Position numbers and translations under genes: made by a program. Source: Thinopyrum elongatum (lineage: Eukaryota; Streptophyta; Magnoliopsida; Poales; Poaceae). From it: a DNA stretch of 64,000 nt. A model generated the notes under the pieces. The model searched no databases. It had not been told where the DNA came from and saw nothing but the letters and a program-made list of their open reading frames with translations. The stretch is taken from positions 51,527,804-51,591,803 of the forward strand of contig CM022302.1 of the NCBI GenBank assembly GCA_011799875.1, read 5' to 3'. Positions 1-11,023 of this stretch are shown here, one piece after another (position 1 is the first letter of the stretch; each line of letters opens with the position of its first letter).

Positions 1-680
1 CCCCCTCATTTTTGCTTCGCGCGCCGCCACTGGTCATGGGAAATGTCTAAGTCAAGATTTCCAAGGCATAGATAGAGATGGAGAATGTCATGTTGGCTAT
101 GATTGGAGGTCTTGAAGCTTTGGTGGAATGGTGTATTGGATGCGATGAAGACTGTGTGCCAGGTGTTTGGTGACTTGCATTGGCGGTCTAGGCAAGAGGG
201 GGCGACAGCACTAAAGGACTGCATTTTATGTGGTTTTCCTCGAGTACCGAGTCTCGATTCCCAATGTGAAAGCCCAAGGTCTAGTCTTTATTGGTTGTTG
301 AAGGCATTGTTGAATGCCTTTATTGGTTGTTGAAGGCATTGTTGAATGCATTGATTTTTGGGTGAATTTGGACTTTCTTCAGGGTGAAAACCCAAGATCT
401 TCGATCGGGCAATGACAACGCTTGCTCTTTGTTTCCTTCTTGGAGGCGTGTTTTTGGAGAACCTCTTTTATAATCTGGGTGTTGTCTTCGGTGGTGGTTA
501 GAGTGATGCTGATGCTAGTGATTGATCACCAGGGCGTTTTTTTTTTCTTCTGTTCTTTTTTTAATTCTTTCTTGTGTGTATCTTTGATGCCTTTGGAACA
601 TCTTGTTGGTACAGAGACCAGGTGTAATTGGTATCTTCACGATATTAATATATTTTCTTTGTCGAAAACACGCACTTTTA
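1..680 (+). repeat. Decayed repeat, possibly LINE 3' region
   Basis: No open frame of note. The stretch is T-rich towards its end and finishes with a TATTAATATATTTTC motif followed by GTCGAAAA, which resembles the 3' tails of plant LINEs, but no reverse transcriptase coding is visible. The window starts inside the repeat, so its left border is unknown. Assignment to LINEs is an inference from the tail only. Confidence 0.3.
287..349. repeat. 32-bp tandem duplication, two units
   Basis: The unit starting TTTATTGGTTGTTGAAGG occurs at 287-318 and again at 319-349 with no mismatch over the 31 bases of the second unit. It is a recent-looking local duplication with no coding role that I can see. 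Confidence 0.85.
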
Positions 681-1070
681 AATGATGCACAAGATCTTCA
701 TTTCACCAAATAAATGATACACACTTTTCTTTTCTTCGTCGTACAATATGTGCTTCTTGTTCTCCTTGACCCATGGTCTTATCAAACCGAATTAGTCTTG
801 GTTCAGTCTTCGCATTGGTCGTGGAGAGAAGCAAGTAACATCGGCAGAGTCCCACATATCCCGCATAATCACTTCGTGATCAGCCACGCAGCAACTGGAC
901 CAAGAGTGAGGCACTACAGGCTGACCGCAGCCCGTCCCACCTGCAACCTGTTTGCCATTTAAGTTCGAGCTGAAAAAAGAAGCAACCAATTATAGCATCT
1001 CACATGTATTTAAGTTCGAGAGTTCATTTGTTGACAACCACCTAAAAGCAAGAGCTAGTCAGAATTATAT

Positions 1071-1120
1071 TACTCCGTCCGATCCATATTAATTGACGCT
1101 GGTTTAGTACAAAGTTAGTA
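1071..1120 (+). mobile_element. Half of a Stowaway-type MITE
   Basis: TA is followed by CTCCGTCCGATCCATATTAA and then a GCTGGTTTAGTACAAAGTT core, which is the characteristic left half of a grass Stowaway (Tc1/Mariner-type) MITE. The complementary right half is missing, so the copy is truncated. Confidence 0.7.
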
Positions 1121-2663
1121 GAGAGTACAACAGTTATTCCCCTGAAAAATATACGGACAAACCATATACACATACCAAACATGTTTTATGAACAATAGTT
1201 AATCCTTGACGTGTACCAGGATAGCATGCACGTACCAATCATATCAGTCGCCAAAGCTTCACCTTGAACAAATACACAGAAGAAAGCAAGCAGCACATCC
1301 ACGCGAGGAAGCCAATTTTCCGTGAGGCCACACAACTCGTCGAGTCCTAAAATGCACTGATGCATCTTCACATCAAAAAATCCAGCTACTTGTAAGCCTA
1401 ATCAAATGACCAGCTCTATTACTTCCATGATAGTGGCTGAAATGTCAGATATACTAGCAAGGAAATCATTTACTTGTGAAGATTCTGAATGAAGAGCAAA
1501 ACCTAGAATATTTTTGCCTTTGCTAAAAAAAATAAGAACAAAGATGATAGTTTCAAGTAGCAACTCACCATTTTCCTTTGGTAGCGAGCCAAGGAAGCAC
1601 TCACGGTGAGCCCCCGATCACATTCGCTTCCACTCCGTGCAAGCACAAGGATTTTCTTTCTATTCCATTTCGCACCATTCACCATGCATCTGGACCAGAC
1701 CCAGCAAGGTTTTTTCTACAAAGATCAGAGTGCTAAGTATAAGTATGTTAGGAGAAAAAGTGAATTTGATAGAACATGTATTCTGGTCCCACCACATGTA
1801 AATTTGAGGAGGAGAAGCCAGCTACAGCCATCAACCACTAAATACTATCCAATCTCCACAAATAAGCCAATATTGCAATGAATACATGTTACACGCCGCT
1901 GCAGTTGCATCACTTCATTAAAAAACATCATCACTTTCATAATAGCAAGATACATCTATTCATCACGCTTATTCCAGAACTTGTCATGTTAAATGTAGAT
2001 AATTTAATTAGACCGTGTACTTTCAGGGAAGGGGGCGAACAACAAAATTATATGTCCATCCATCAGATATGACATGCAGTTTTACAACCTCCCGACCATC
2101 TTACATATGCAAAGCAAAAAGTCATCTCAGTATCTCACAAACACACCAGGGCACAAAACGTGGAATTAAGTATAGCTAAAGAACTCCATTTCAGAAAATA
2201 TGTATGCTAGCAGACTCAAAATCAATTGACACAATGTCATCTGGCCACATTTCTGAACAACGAAGAACAGCAGATCCATAAAAGCTCATGTTATGTCACT
2301 TCTATTGGCTCCCTATATGTGCAGAAGTGTAAACAAAATTTCTGAACAACAACTAGAATAATTATTTGTTCTAAGGCAACAACGCTAGAATCAAAAGGGC
2401 TTGTTTCACTGCGGAAATTCTAAACAGCACATATGAATTTGATTGATTAAGCTATATTTGCAGTGGAGATTTGCTTTCAACAAAAGGGAAAGAGAGACAA
2501 AAACAGAACATATTTAGTACACTTATCATGCAGCAAAACTCTCGACAATAAACTTTATCTGGAAAATTCAGTTACTATTCGTAAGTGTTGGTATTCCGCC
2601 CATGGATCAATCACATCAGAGACGACGAACACTCGCACACACAAAAAACTTGTAGCCAAGGGC

Positions 2664-2720
2664 TTTTTTTCGCGAATACGCTTAGAGCGTATCATTGCAT
2701 TGATAGGGGAGAGTAAATAC
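2664..2720 (-). mobile_element. LINE 3' tail remnant (minus strand)
   Basis: A T7 run is followed by CGCGAATACGC...GCGTATCATTGCATTGAT. Read on the minus strand this is a 3' end closing with a poly(A) tail, the usual end of Triticeae LINEs. I could not find a target-site duplication or a 5' end, so the element length is unknown. Sequence up to about 2960 may belong to it. Confidence 0.5.
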
Positions 2721-3131
2721 AGGGTAGTGCCCAGCCATGTACACAAATTTTGTGCCCTGCTATTTTTCTTTATTCCTTTCAGCTTCCGGTGGTACAATGT
2801 CAGCCACCTGACATGCGTATAAATATGAAACCAACTCTTAATCACCGGCCACAATGAACACAATTAGCCTAAATCTCCTCTGATACAACTAGTACTCTTC
2901 GACGCGTAGACATACTAGGGCCAGAAAGTTCTAGTAACTCACTTTTGCGTTAATCAACCTAGCTTAAATAGCAATCACTGCTCTAACAATTCGGACATGA
3001 CTCAAGATTTACTCCTAACAGTGAGAAGCAGAGCAGAGGAACGAAAAGTTAGAAGAGGGAGCTGCATGCGGACACATGTTGAAGAAAGCAGAAGAACAGA
3101 GAGGTCATGGGCGCCGAACCTGCAGGCTTAC

Positions 3132-3465
3132 CCGACATGGCAGGGGCACACCATAGGCAACGATAGGTGAAAGGCGAGTAGAGCTTAGAGGACACCGAAG
3201 GCCAGGCGCAGCCCACCAGCGCGGTTGCCATGGCGGACGAACTTGCCCACGCCAGCGTTGACTGTGTGCTCTGGACGGAGGAGAAATCGTCGGCCGTCAT
3301 CGTGAGCATCGCGGTGGAAGCGCCAGCGAAAGGGGCGGCTTGGGGAAGTGGAGATGACGAAAACGGCTCTTGGTTCGGATGGTGGATAGACTGGAGGAGG
3401 TGGGTCGAGCGAGGGACGTGTCGGAGGGATTGACCACGGGTAGACTCATCCACACCCCTTAGCAT
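3132..3465 (-). pseudogene. Possible first exon of a disrupted host gene
   Basis: The minus strand is open from an ATG at 3465, with further in-frame ATGs downstream. The ATG at about 3232 sits in a good plant context (CGCCATGGC). The frame runs to ATGTCGG|GTAAGCC near 3131, a convincing splice donor. The peptide is rich in Ser, Ala and Thr and looks like an N-terminal leader, but I do not recognise it. Its upstream side is cut within about 20 bp by the truncated Gypsy LTR starting near 3480, so any promoter would have been separated by more than 40 kb of transposons. The plus strand is also open for 67 codons here, so a chance ORF is a real alternative. Confidence 0.25.
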
Positions 3466-3479
3466 TTCAAGACATCAGG

Positions 3480-4199
3480 GCTAGTAAAGCCTCTCAGCCC
3501 GGCTGCTCCGGCCGGCTCCCCGTCCGGCTGCCCCGGCCGGCTCGCCACCCGGCAGCTCCAACCTGCTCCCCCGGCAGGCTGCTTCCCCAGTCGACTGCCC
3601 GAAGTCAAGCGCGAAATCATATCCAACACGATATGGACAAGACGGCCGTACTGCGACATCATATACAGTGTACTTGTCCCCTGGACACTATTCTATAAAG
3701 TGACCAGGGGACAACCAGCCATGCCTCGTACATGGCTTGGTTTGTAAGCTACCCAAGATAGCTTACAACCAACGCCACCACCACCAGTTCATTCCCATGC
3801 CCACACCTATATATATGGGCACACATCCATCCATCCAGGAGGATGGACTCCCACGGCCACAATGCCACTCACGCATGCATAAATGCTACACTACTACTAG
3901 TGCTCTTGGCACTTAAGCTCATACGCAAATATTTACAAGATCTGGTGCCCATGGCACTGATCTCAAATACAGCTCTAGAAACACTATGTACTGCAGATAT
4001 ATTACGTATATACAGACATGTAGGAGTAGGGGTATTATCTCTCCGGAGAGCCCCGAACCTGGGTAAACCCCCGCGTGTTGTTCGCATACCCGTCCCGGAT
4101 ATTCCACTGCAGTCTTTCCCTCACCTCAAGCCATCCCGTAGCATCTGTCGTCTCGCTGCCCCCCCCCCCCCCCCCCCAGCTCATGAGAACACCACGACA
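3480..4199 (+). mobile_element. 5' LTR of GC-rich Gypsy-like element, 5'-truncated
   Basis: This stretch aligns along its length with the LTR at 43974-44707. Shared landmarks are the GTACTTGTCCCCTGG box, a TATATATGGGCACACATCC TATA-like region and the C-run before ATGAGAACACCACGACA. It lacks about 40 bp of the start seen in the 3' copy (TGTAGGAGGGG). An eye alignment of about 280 bp shows roughly 17 substitutions (about 6%) and a 10-bp direct duplication (CCTCGTACAT) present only here. This marks the Gypsy-like element as the oldest layer of the nest. Confidence 0.8.
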
Positions 4200-4220
4200 G
4201 TTGGTGCCCACCGTGGGGCG
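4200..4220 (+). other. Primer-binding-site-like sequence
   Basis: Directly after the LTR end CACGACA comes GTTGGTGCCCACCGTGGGG. The TGGTGCCCACCGTGGGG type of sequence is common immediately downstream of 5' LTRs in cereal Gypsy elements. I did not assign the cognate tRNA. Confidence 0.6.
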
Positions 4221-6019
4221 AGATGCTGCTGGAACCGCGGTCCGGTCGGGACCATTTTCGTCATCATCGCCGCGGCGTCGCTGCCGTCTCTCCGGTAGCG
4301 CTCGGGGGTCGACATCAGCACGCCCCCCTGGCGACCGTGCGGAGCGGCGTGTCCTCATCGTCAACCTCGCTCACTTCATCACCACCGCCGCGACGCCACT
4401 GCTGCGTCTCCGGTCGCGCCTGAGGGCTCGACATCAACACGCCCCCGGGGCGGGCGCGTCCTCGCCGTCGGCCTCAGCACCAAGCGCCTTCGCCACGCCC
4501 GCGTGGGCTGCTCGAGCGCTGCTGCAGCCTTCGCCTGCCGCCACCGCCGCGTCCTCCTCTCCTCGCACCTCTGCCTCGCCACTAGGCTCATATGCGTTCT
4601 GCTCCAGCCTCTCCCTCGTTCTTCTTTTTCATGCTGGCCAGATGCAAAACAGGTTACAAGCCAGATAATAACCAGATAATCCCCGTACACTGTACGTACA
4701 CTTCCCACACGATGGCGTGGTTGATTGCCAAACACCGACGCCGCTGCCATGCCCTGGCCACATGCATGCTCGCCCTGTGCCTGGCCACCTGCGTGCGCGC
4801 ATGGCTGGCTGCTCGGCCAGCCTTGGCCGGCTGCTGGGCTGTGTTCGGCGCACGCAGGGTCAGGCCGCTCGACCGCGTCCGGCTCCGGCCTCGTCCAGCT
4901 CCGCCCAGCTTCCAGCTCCCCCCAGCTCCGGCTGTTGCTCCGCGGCCTCGGCCGCTGCGCTGTCCGCCTGCATGGTCTCGGTGGCCGCCGACTCCACCCT
5001 GTCCATCCACTGCCCGGTTACTACGCCTCCACGGCCGCGCGCCGGCCCCATTACCGCGCCGTCCCGGCCTAGCGGCCTGCTGGCTCCGGCCTGCGTCGAC
5101 CCGGTCTCGTGCGCCCCCGACCCACGCTCGTCTAGGCCGGCTCCATCATGCGGCTTCAGCCCTCGCGCGTACGCCGACTCGCCACCCCCGTCGCTGGCTC
5201 TGGCTCCACCCGCGCGTCGCCTCGACCCGCGTTCCCGCACCCGGCCGCGCCGTCCTCCGCATCGCCCCTGCTCCGCCCGCCACCGGCACCCCGCGGCGGC
5301 CGCCCTCGCGCCACCAACGGCCTCCAGCTTGCCACCGGCTCGGGCCCCACTCTTCCCCGTCGCTCCCGTCCGAGGGGCCCTCCCCGCGCTGCTCGGGCCT
5401 CCCGCACGCCCGAGCACCCGCGGCCGCGCCGCCGCGGACTCGCCGCTTTGGCGCCTCCCGGCAGCGCCGGCTCTGCGCCCGCGCCGGCTCCAAGGCGCAC
5501 GCCGGCTGCACTCGCCCAGCTGGGCCACGTCCCCGCGCCCGGTGCCGGCTCCCCAAGCCCGGCCACGCCGCCTAGCGCCGCGGCCGGCTGCCCCGCGCAT
5601 GGCGCCGGCCGACCCCGAGGGCTCCTGCCCCGCTCCCCTGCGCCCGGCCGGCCTCGCCCTCGCTCGCCTCGCCGGCTCCGGCCTCTTCCGAGCCCGACCG
5701 CGTCGTCCCCGTCCAGCACCCGGCTCCGCCACTCCTCGACGCCTGCTCCGTGCAGATCGGCTCCGCGTGCCAGCGCTCCACTCCGCCTCGCGCCCGTCCC
5801 GCCAGCTCGCCGGCCGTGCTGGCTGCGGCGCCGGCGCAGCCACGCCCGCTGGCTGCGCCGCCTCTCTACACCGCCACGCCCGTCGTCCGGCTTCGCTCGC
5901 TCTGGCCGGCTGGAGGAAAAAGAAGGTGGGCCGGTTTCCTAGGAAAAGTCAAAGGGCGGCAGATTGAAAAAAAAACCTTCGGCCGGAAAATGAAGCAAAA
6001 GACAAAGACGTCCGGCGGC
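4200..6019 (+). mobile_element. Gypsy-like element, internal region, 5' part
   Basis: Extremely GC-rich sequence dominated by GGCTCCGGCC/CCGGCCGGCTCC variations. No gag, protease, RT, RNase H or integrase motif is visible in any frame. Long ORFs of 264-416 codons exist here on both strands, but they overlap each other and are low-complexity Pro/Ala/Arg, as expected when stop codons are rare. The element is therefore probably non-autonomous. The region continues at 41731 after the E1 insertion. Confidence 0.7.
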
Positions 6020-6024
6020 CCGTC

Positions 6025-8127
6025 TGCAGGAGATATGCACTAGAGGCAATAATAAATGTTATTATTTATCTTCATGCTCATTATTATGTTTATGTTCCAT
6101 GCTATAACTGTTGTGGTTCCCGAGCTCGTATATCCATAATGGCTCTGGGGAAAACCCATGTGCACTTGTGAAATAATAAACGGTAAAATGTATTCCTAGT
6201 CATGCCTCTAAGACTAGATCAAGTGTTGCATGATGATTATGTTTTCCCAATCATGGGCATGTCTATGCCAGCAGCTTTGAGGGCACAATGTTAGAAGAAC
6301 AATTGTGTTGAATCGACCCGATTGATGTTATGCTACGAGATTCATTCGTCACAAGTTAATGGTTAATAACACAGGAAGTTAATGTTTGCATAATTCCTTA
6401 GACCATGAGAGTATCGAGTTTCTTCATGAACTTTAGGATTTGTTAAACGTTATCCGTAAATGGGTGGCTATTACGGCGGCTTATGGGTTTATGGAAAAGT
6501 ATGTTAGGTAACTTGATAGCTCAAGATTGGGATTTGCTTCTCCGACGATGAAGAGATATCTCTGGGCCCTCTCGATGTTACGGTATCCATCATCGTCTCG
6601 CCAGACACTTTGTAATTTGATCACGGGGATGCCGGAACACGGTAACGAGAAAATAGAACAATACCGGCAACGAGGTAACTGGCATAGTGAACAAGTTGTT
6701 GATCCACAGGGATGCCAACATGTCTCACCTCGGCTATTTGTAACATATCGCGAAGCAACAGGAATAGCACACGGCAACTGGAGGTTCACTCGAATAATTA
6801 TTCGTGTGGGTATAGGGGTCAATATGGTTGTCCACGGCTCCGATGTTGATCATTGATCGGAAAGAGTTCCGGTTATGTCTATACTTCACCGAATCTATAG
6901 AGTCACACACTTAAGGGTCATCTATCTGCTGAATACTAGACAGTGAGTCTGAGAGAAAATCACAGAAAAAGTTTCGGAGACAACGGAAGAGTTCCGGAGA
7001 GAGAACACCGAAAGAGTTTCGGTAAAACCGAAAAGTTGTTTCGGAATATACTATTTGGTCAAAAAGGGTTTTGGCACCTGCTGGAAATTCTCAGAGGGTG
7101 CCAGAATTGGTCTGGGAACTTCTGGGAATTTTCGGAGAAAAAAACCGGAAATATTCCGGAGCATCTGTAACCGCTGTTGTTGCTTTTCGCTGATGAAAAC
7201 CACCATACCGGAAATGTTTCGGAACATGACCAGAATAATTTTAGAGGGTGCCAAAAATGTTCTGGAACCTTCCGGAATTTTTTCAGAAAAACGTTCGCGG
7301 AAAATATCTTGTCTCAGCGCGAAGGGACAAGATCCCACGAATCGGGGGTTGCTTGTTTGGTGGCTTTTTGTCTAGGGAGCATCCATATTTCTAGGAGTCA
7401 TGCTGGTGGCTTGTTGCCCCCCCCCCCCCATGGGGGGACAATGTGTTGGGCTGCCATGGTGGTGTCCCCCTTGGGGGCCCCACTTGCATTATTATTTTAC
7501 CCTTCATGTGGGACATGTAGCATGGTTATTTGGGTATTTCCTCCACCACCCCACCCCTTGCCTTGGCCTATAAAAGGAGGAGAAGGGGCTGCCATTCTCC
7601 TCATCCCTTGCTCTCATACACTTGCCATGCATTATCTGGCTTCTTCTCTCCCTCCCACGAAAAGAGTTTCGTAGAGCCGAAAGGCTGTCTGGATTCCGGT
7701 GGGAACTAGTTCTGGACGGCGAAGCCCTGCTGGATAGATGACACCGTATGTGTGTAACCCCGTAGAGAGGTCGTAGTTTCGATCTTTGTGCCCAAGGGGT
7801 TGTTTTGAGAGTGCCTCCGGAAGGGCTATCCAAGTGGTGGTCCAAGTTTCGAGGGTCCTCCCGAAGGGCTGTACGTGACACCGTCCGAGGGACTGTCCGA
7901 TCACCTCCCAGAGGGCTGTCCGAGGGGCAGACGAGGGAATACATCCTCGCGATTGGGAGGTTGTAAATCCTAGCTGCGGGTATCTGCACCGCCGATCGTC
8001 ATCGACTCTACTTCCGCTGCGCTACGAGTCGGTAACGAAAAGATCAAACCTTGTATGCAGTCTCCATAGTGGTCTTGGGCTGGTGCGTAGGTCGGATTTT
8101 TTTTGTTTTCTGCTCCATTACCCTACT
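6025..8127 (+). mobile_element. E1 5' LTR
   Basis: 2103 bp, TG...CT, with the terminal CA mutated to CT (other copies end CCCTACA). It contains a TATAAAA box at 7569-7575 (CCTATAAAAGGAGG). U3 has many CCGGAA/TTCCGG half-palindromes. U5 has repeated GGGCTGTCCGAG-type motifs. An 11-bp deletion near 6430 relative to the 3' LTR removes one copy of a small TTCATG duplication. Short ORFs here are incidental. Confidence 0.9.
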
Positions 8128-8144
8128 GTGGCATCATGAGCCGT
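8127..8144 (+). other. E1 primer-binding site
   Basis: TGTGGCATCATGAGCCG follows the LTR end. It corresponds to the initiator-Met-tRNA-type TGGTATCAGAGCC site of Copia elements with a few changes. E2 has the cleaner GTGGCATCAAGAGCCG at 21114. Confidence 0.65.
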
Positions 8145-11018
8145 GCTATGCGTAGATGCAGATTGCGATCTAGAATACATAGAGACGTATGGGTGTTGCA
8201 CAATATAATTAGGTAGTAGATGAGTTCTATTACTGAAAATTATTTGTGCGGGTAGTAGATGAAATCTGTTATCCGATGTTCTTGTTGATTCACTGAAATT
8301 TACATATTTCTGATCTTGATAACGGCATGGTGGAGTTTCAATGTTCTGGCAATCCGCGATCCTGATTGATTAATGAAGTGCCAACAGTTCATTGAATTCC
8401 ACCGTAGTTAAAAAGAAAGATGAAATTTCGCAGACGAAAGGGCAATGCAGATATGATCTGCACGAGGGTCATGCGTATGACGAAGTTTAGTATGGGGCCC
8501 GAGATTTTGTTATCTCACGTTTCATACACCCCGCGATGTTAATCTAGCGACTTGGATTATCATACTTGATGATGGACGTTGGTAGCTTCGGTTTGTTTCG
8601 AAACCTTAGAAGCCACGTAAAACAAGTTTTTGCATGAACCGATTAGAGGCGTCTAACTTGGTTTTGCAGGAGGGTTTGCATGTGCATGTGATATGGTATA
8701 GCAGTGCTCATAATAATTTGATTTGTATGAGATGACTATATAATGTAAATTAACATGACCTGCGTGTCATGATTCGACACGATGACTGGAGCCATATGAT
8801 TGCACTTTAATGACCTGCGTGTCAACATTAAGTAATGCACTTATTTTATTAGCTATAGAGATAGAAATATTATCTGGTGCATCGACAAGGTGGTGACAAT
8901 CTTCGCAAAGGTGAACACCGACGCAAATGCCGAAGACGAAGAAATACAAGACTTCTCCGTCAGAAAGAGCTATACCATATCATGCTATTATGAATTGCCT
9001 GATATGTTTATCCCTTTGATGCACCCTTCTTGATTGTGCAGTAGTCGCTTTTATTAGGGTGATCTCTCACTAAAAATATCAAGTAGTTAGTGTTCTCCCA
9101 AGCGTCGCACCGTCACGGCACCTATCTTTTCGCGGTGCGCCGTGTCACACGGGTACGAATGATTAGAGAAGTGTGAGTCGGGTGAGTTGAGACCTCGCAG
9201 CGAGATCACTTGATTGTCTTGACGTTCAGGCATGACCGTCTTGAGCTCAGAACACACGCATCGAAAGATGAACAAGTGTCACATAGAGATGTGATTGGCA
9301 AGTTGGCCTACCGGTTGAGATTTTCGTCATCAGTGGTGTTACACCAATGGCCAACAATTGAAATGCGAGTCTTGAATCACTCACAATCAATTATGAGAGA
9401 TATTGACTTGAGTGGGAGCGCGCTGTAGAATTAACTTGTTTAATTCTTAGTGCAATTAATTGTGAACACTGTCTAAGTGTTATATGCATAATAGTTGTAG
9501 AATAATGGCTCGCGTTTCCACCTTCTCTATTAAAATTGAATAGCTGTTAAATATATGGTTAAAACTTTACGGTTGGTAACATAATGTGAGGATTGTCCTC
9601 AAGAGTGCCGAGAAGGACTTTGTCCTATCGCATATTTTCGGTATTCTCTCGCTTATGCTATGGATCATGTGACTCTCGTCCTTCGATCCAAAAGCTAGAA
9701 TTCCGTTTCAGTCAAGTGCAATATGTTTGCTTCCATGAGACCCGAACTTGGAAAGTTTGGATAGTTATGTGATATTCATGGAATCTGAAAATCATTTTCA
9801 GAGACAGACAAAGGCTAAAATATATGAGATATCCAAAGCAATGTTTGTTTGCAAACTATTAGTAAAGGAGTTTACTATGCATTAAACTGATAAGAGAGGG
9901 ATCCAGAAGAACGCCTGTCATATGATGAAAGGTGAATAAAACAACAACTTAAAGAGAAAGGAAGTGTCCGAAGGGTGTTAGTGAAACTTTCACGCCTAGG
10001 AAGTCCAGCGCTAACACCACTCTTAAGATTGGGTGCTTCTTCTGAGAGTAGGAGAAATGCTGAAAGTTAAACTGTTAGAAGTATAAAGGCAAAAAGAAAG
10101 AAGACTGGAATATCCAGCTCATGTATGAATGTCATACAAGTTTTTGATGTATAGAAGGCTGGTAAAAGATATAGTTCTTGGGAATTATGGTTAAACATGT
10201 TAATCACTAATTCTTGGGTATTGTGAGACAATCACAAAGATACCCGCTCAATTGCATTCTGTTGCAACTCGATGTAAGAACTATTATGGCCTGAAAGACT
10301 AGCCAGGAATGAGGTTTAGGTATACACAGGGAACATTGTAAATGTTACTATACCTTCCATCGGTGTATTATCGTCTGTATTTATTTTCATAATTCATTTA
10401 GAGTTTCACAAACTCTAGCCCATTGCATAAGGTATCTTGCAAGAAGGTTGTTCATAAGAGAACTTTTGATGTTCGATGTTATGAATAACATAAGGGCCAT
10501 ACTTTCATTATGAATGAGATGTATGTTATGAATATTGATAATAATACATTACCTTTGGGTTTACTTTCATAATTCATTTTAGAGTTTCATACACTCTAGC
10601 CCATTGCACAATGTTTGTTGCAAAAGAGTTGTTCATAAAAACAACAATTGTTGTTCAGTATTGTGAATAACATGAAGGGCCATGCTTCCATCCAAGATGA
10701 GATGTATGTTATGAATATTGATGGTAATATGATACATCCATAACACTGACGCTAAATGTCGCAAGACTAAAAGAATACCACATAAGTGTGGCACTGCATT
10801 TGGTCACATTGGAGAAACCATCATGGAAAATTCCATTATGATGGATTTTGAAGTCGTTTGATTCTGAATCATCTGACACTTGTAAATTTTCTCTGAAAAG
10901 TGAAGTGACTGAAATACCATTCACAGACAATAAGGAATGGACAACAAACTTATTGGTGATCATATATTTGATGTGTGTAGTCCGATAAATGTTGTTACTA
11001 GTGGATTTATCTATCTTC
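8128..11018 (+). pseudogene. E1 internal 5' half: decayed gag to pre-integrase
   Basis: No long frame survives, but the DNA still reads as Copia gag in pieces. Around 9545-9640 the order matches the gag N-terminus (NW..NLRIVLK..EKDFVLS-like, broken by stops). Around 9660-9900 the HVTLVLR-like and later gag motifs are recognisable. From about 10770 to 11018 the sequence matches the gag-pre-integrase segment (HIG, ESSDTC, IPF-like pieces). Stops and 1-2 bp indels interrupt every frame. The same lesions recur in E2, so the decay predates both insertions. The role of the part at 8128-9500 (leader and unrecognised) is unknown. Confidence 0.65.
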
Positions 11019-11023
11019 AGAAA

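Larger units (their letters stand above)
681..3048. other. Low-copy-looking sequence, no confirmed gene
   Basis: Apart from the MITE half and LINE tail listed separately, I recognise no element. On the minus strand two short open stretches have plausible splice borders. One is about 1371-1272, ending before GTGAAG. The other is about 1718-1600, opened by TTTGTAG and closed by GTGAGTGC. With the candidate exon at 3132-3465 they could be exons of one decayed minus-strand gene. None matches a family I know, so this is only a suggestion. Confidence 0.3.

Noticed and set aside
4592..5967. Overlapping ORFs of 264-416 codons on both strands
   Set aside because: They are Pro/Ala/Arg low-complexity readings of a very GC-rich retroelement interior, open in several frames at once and without any domain.
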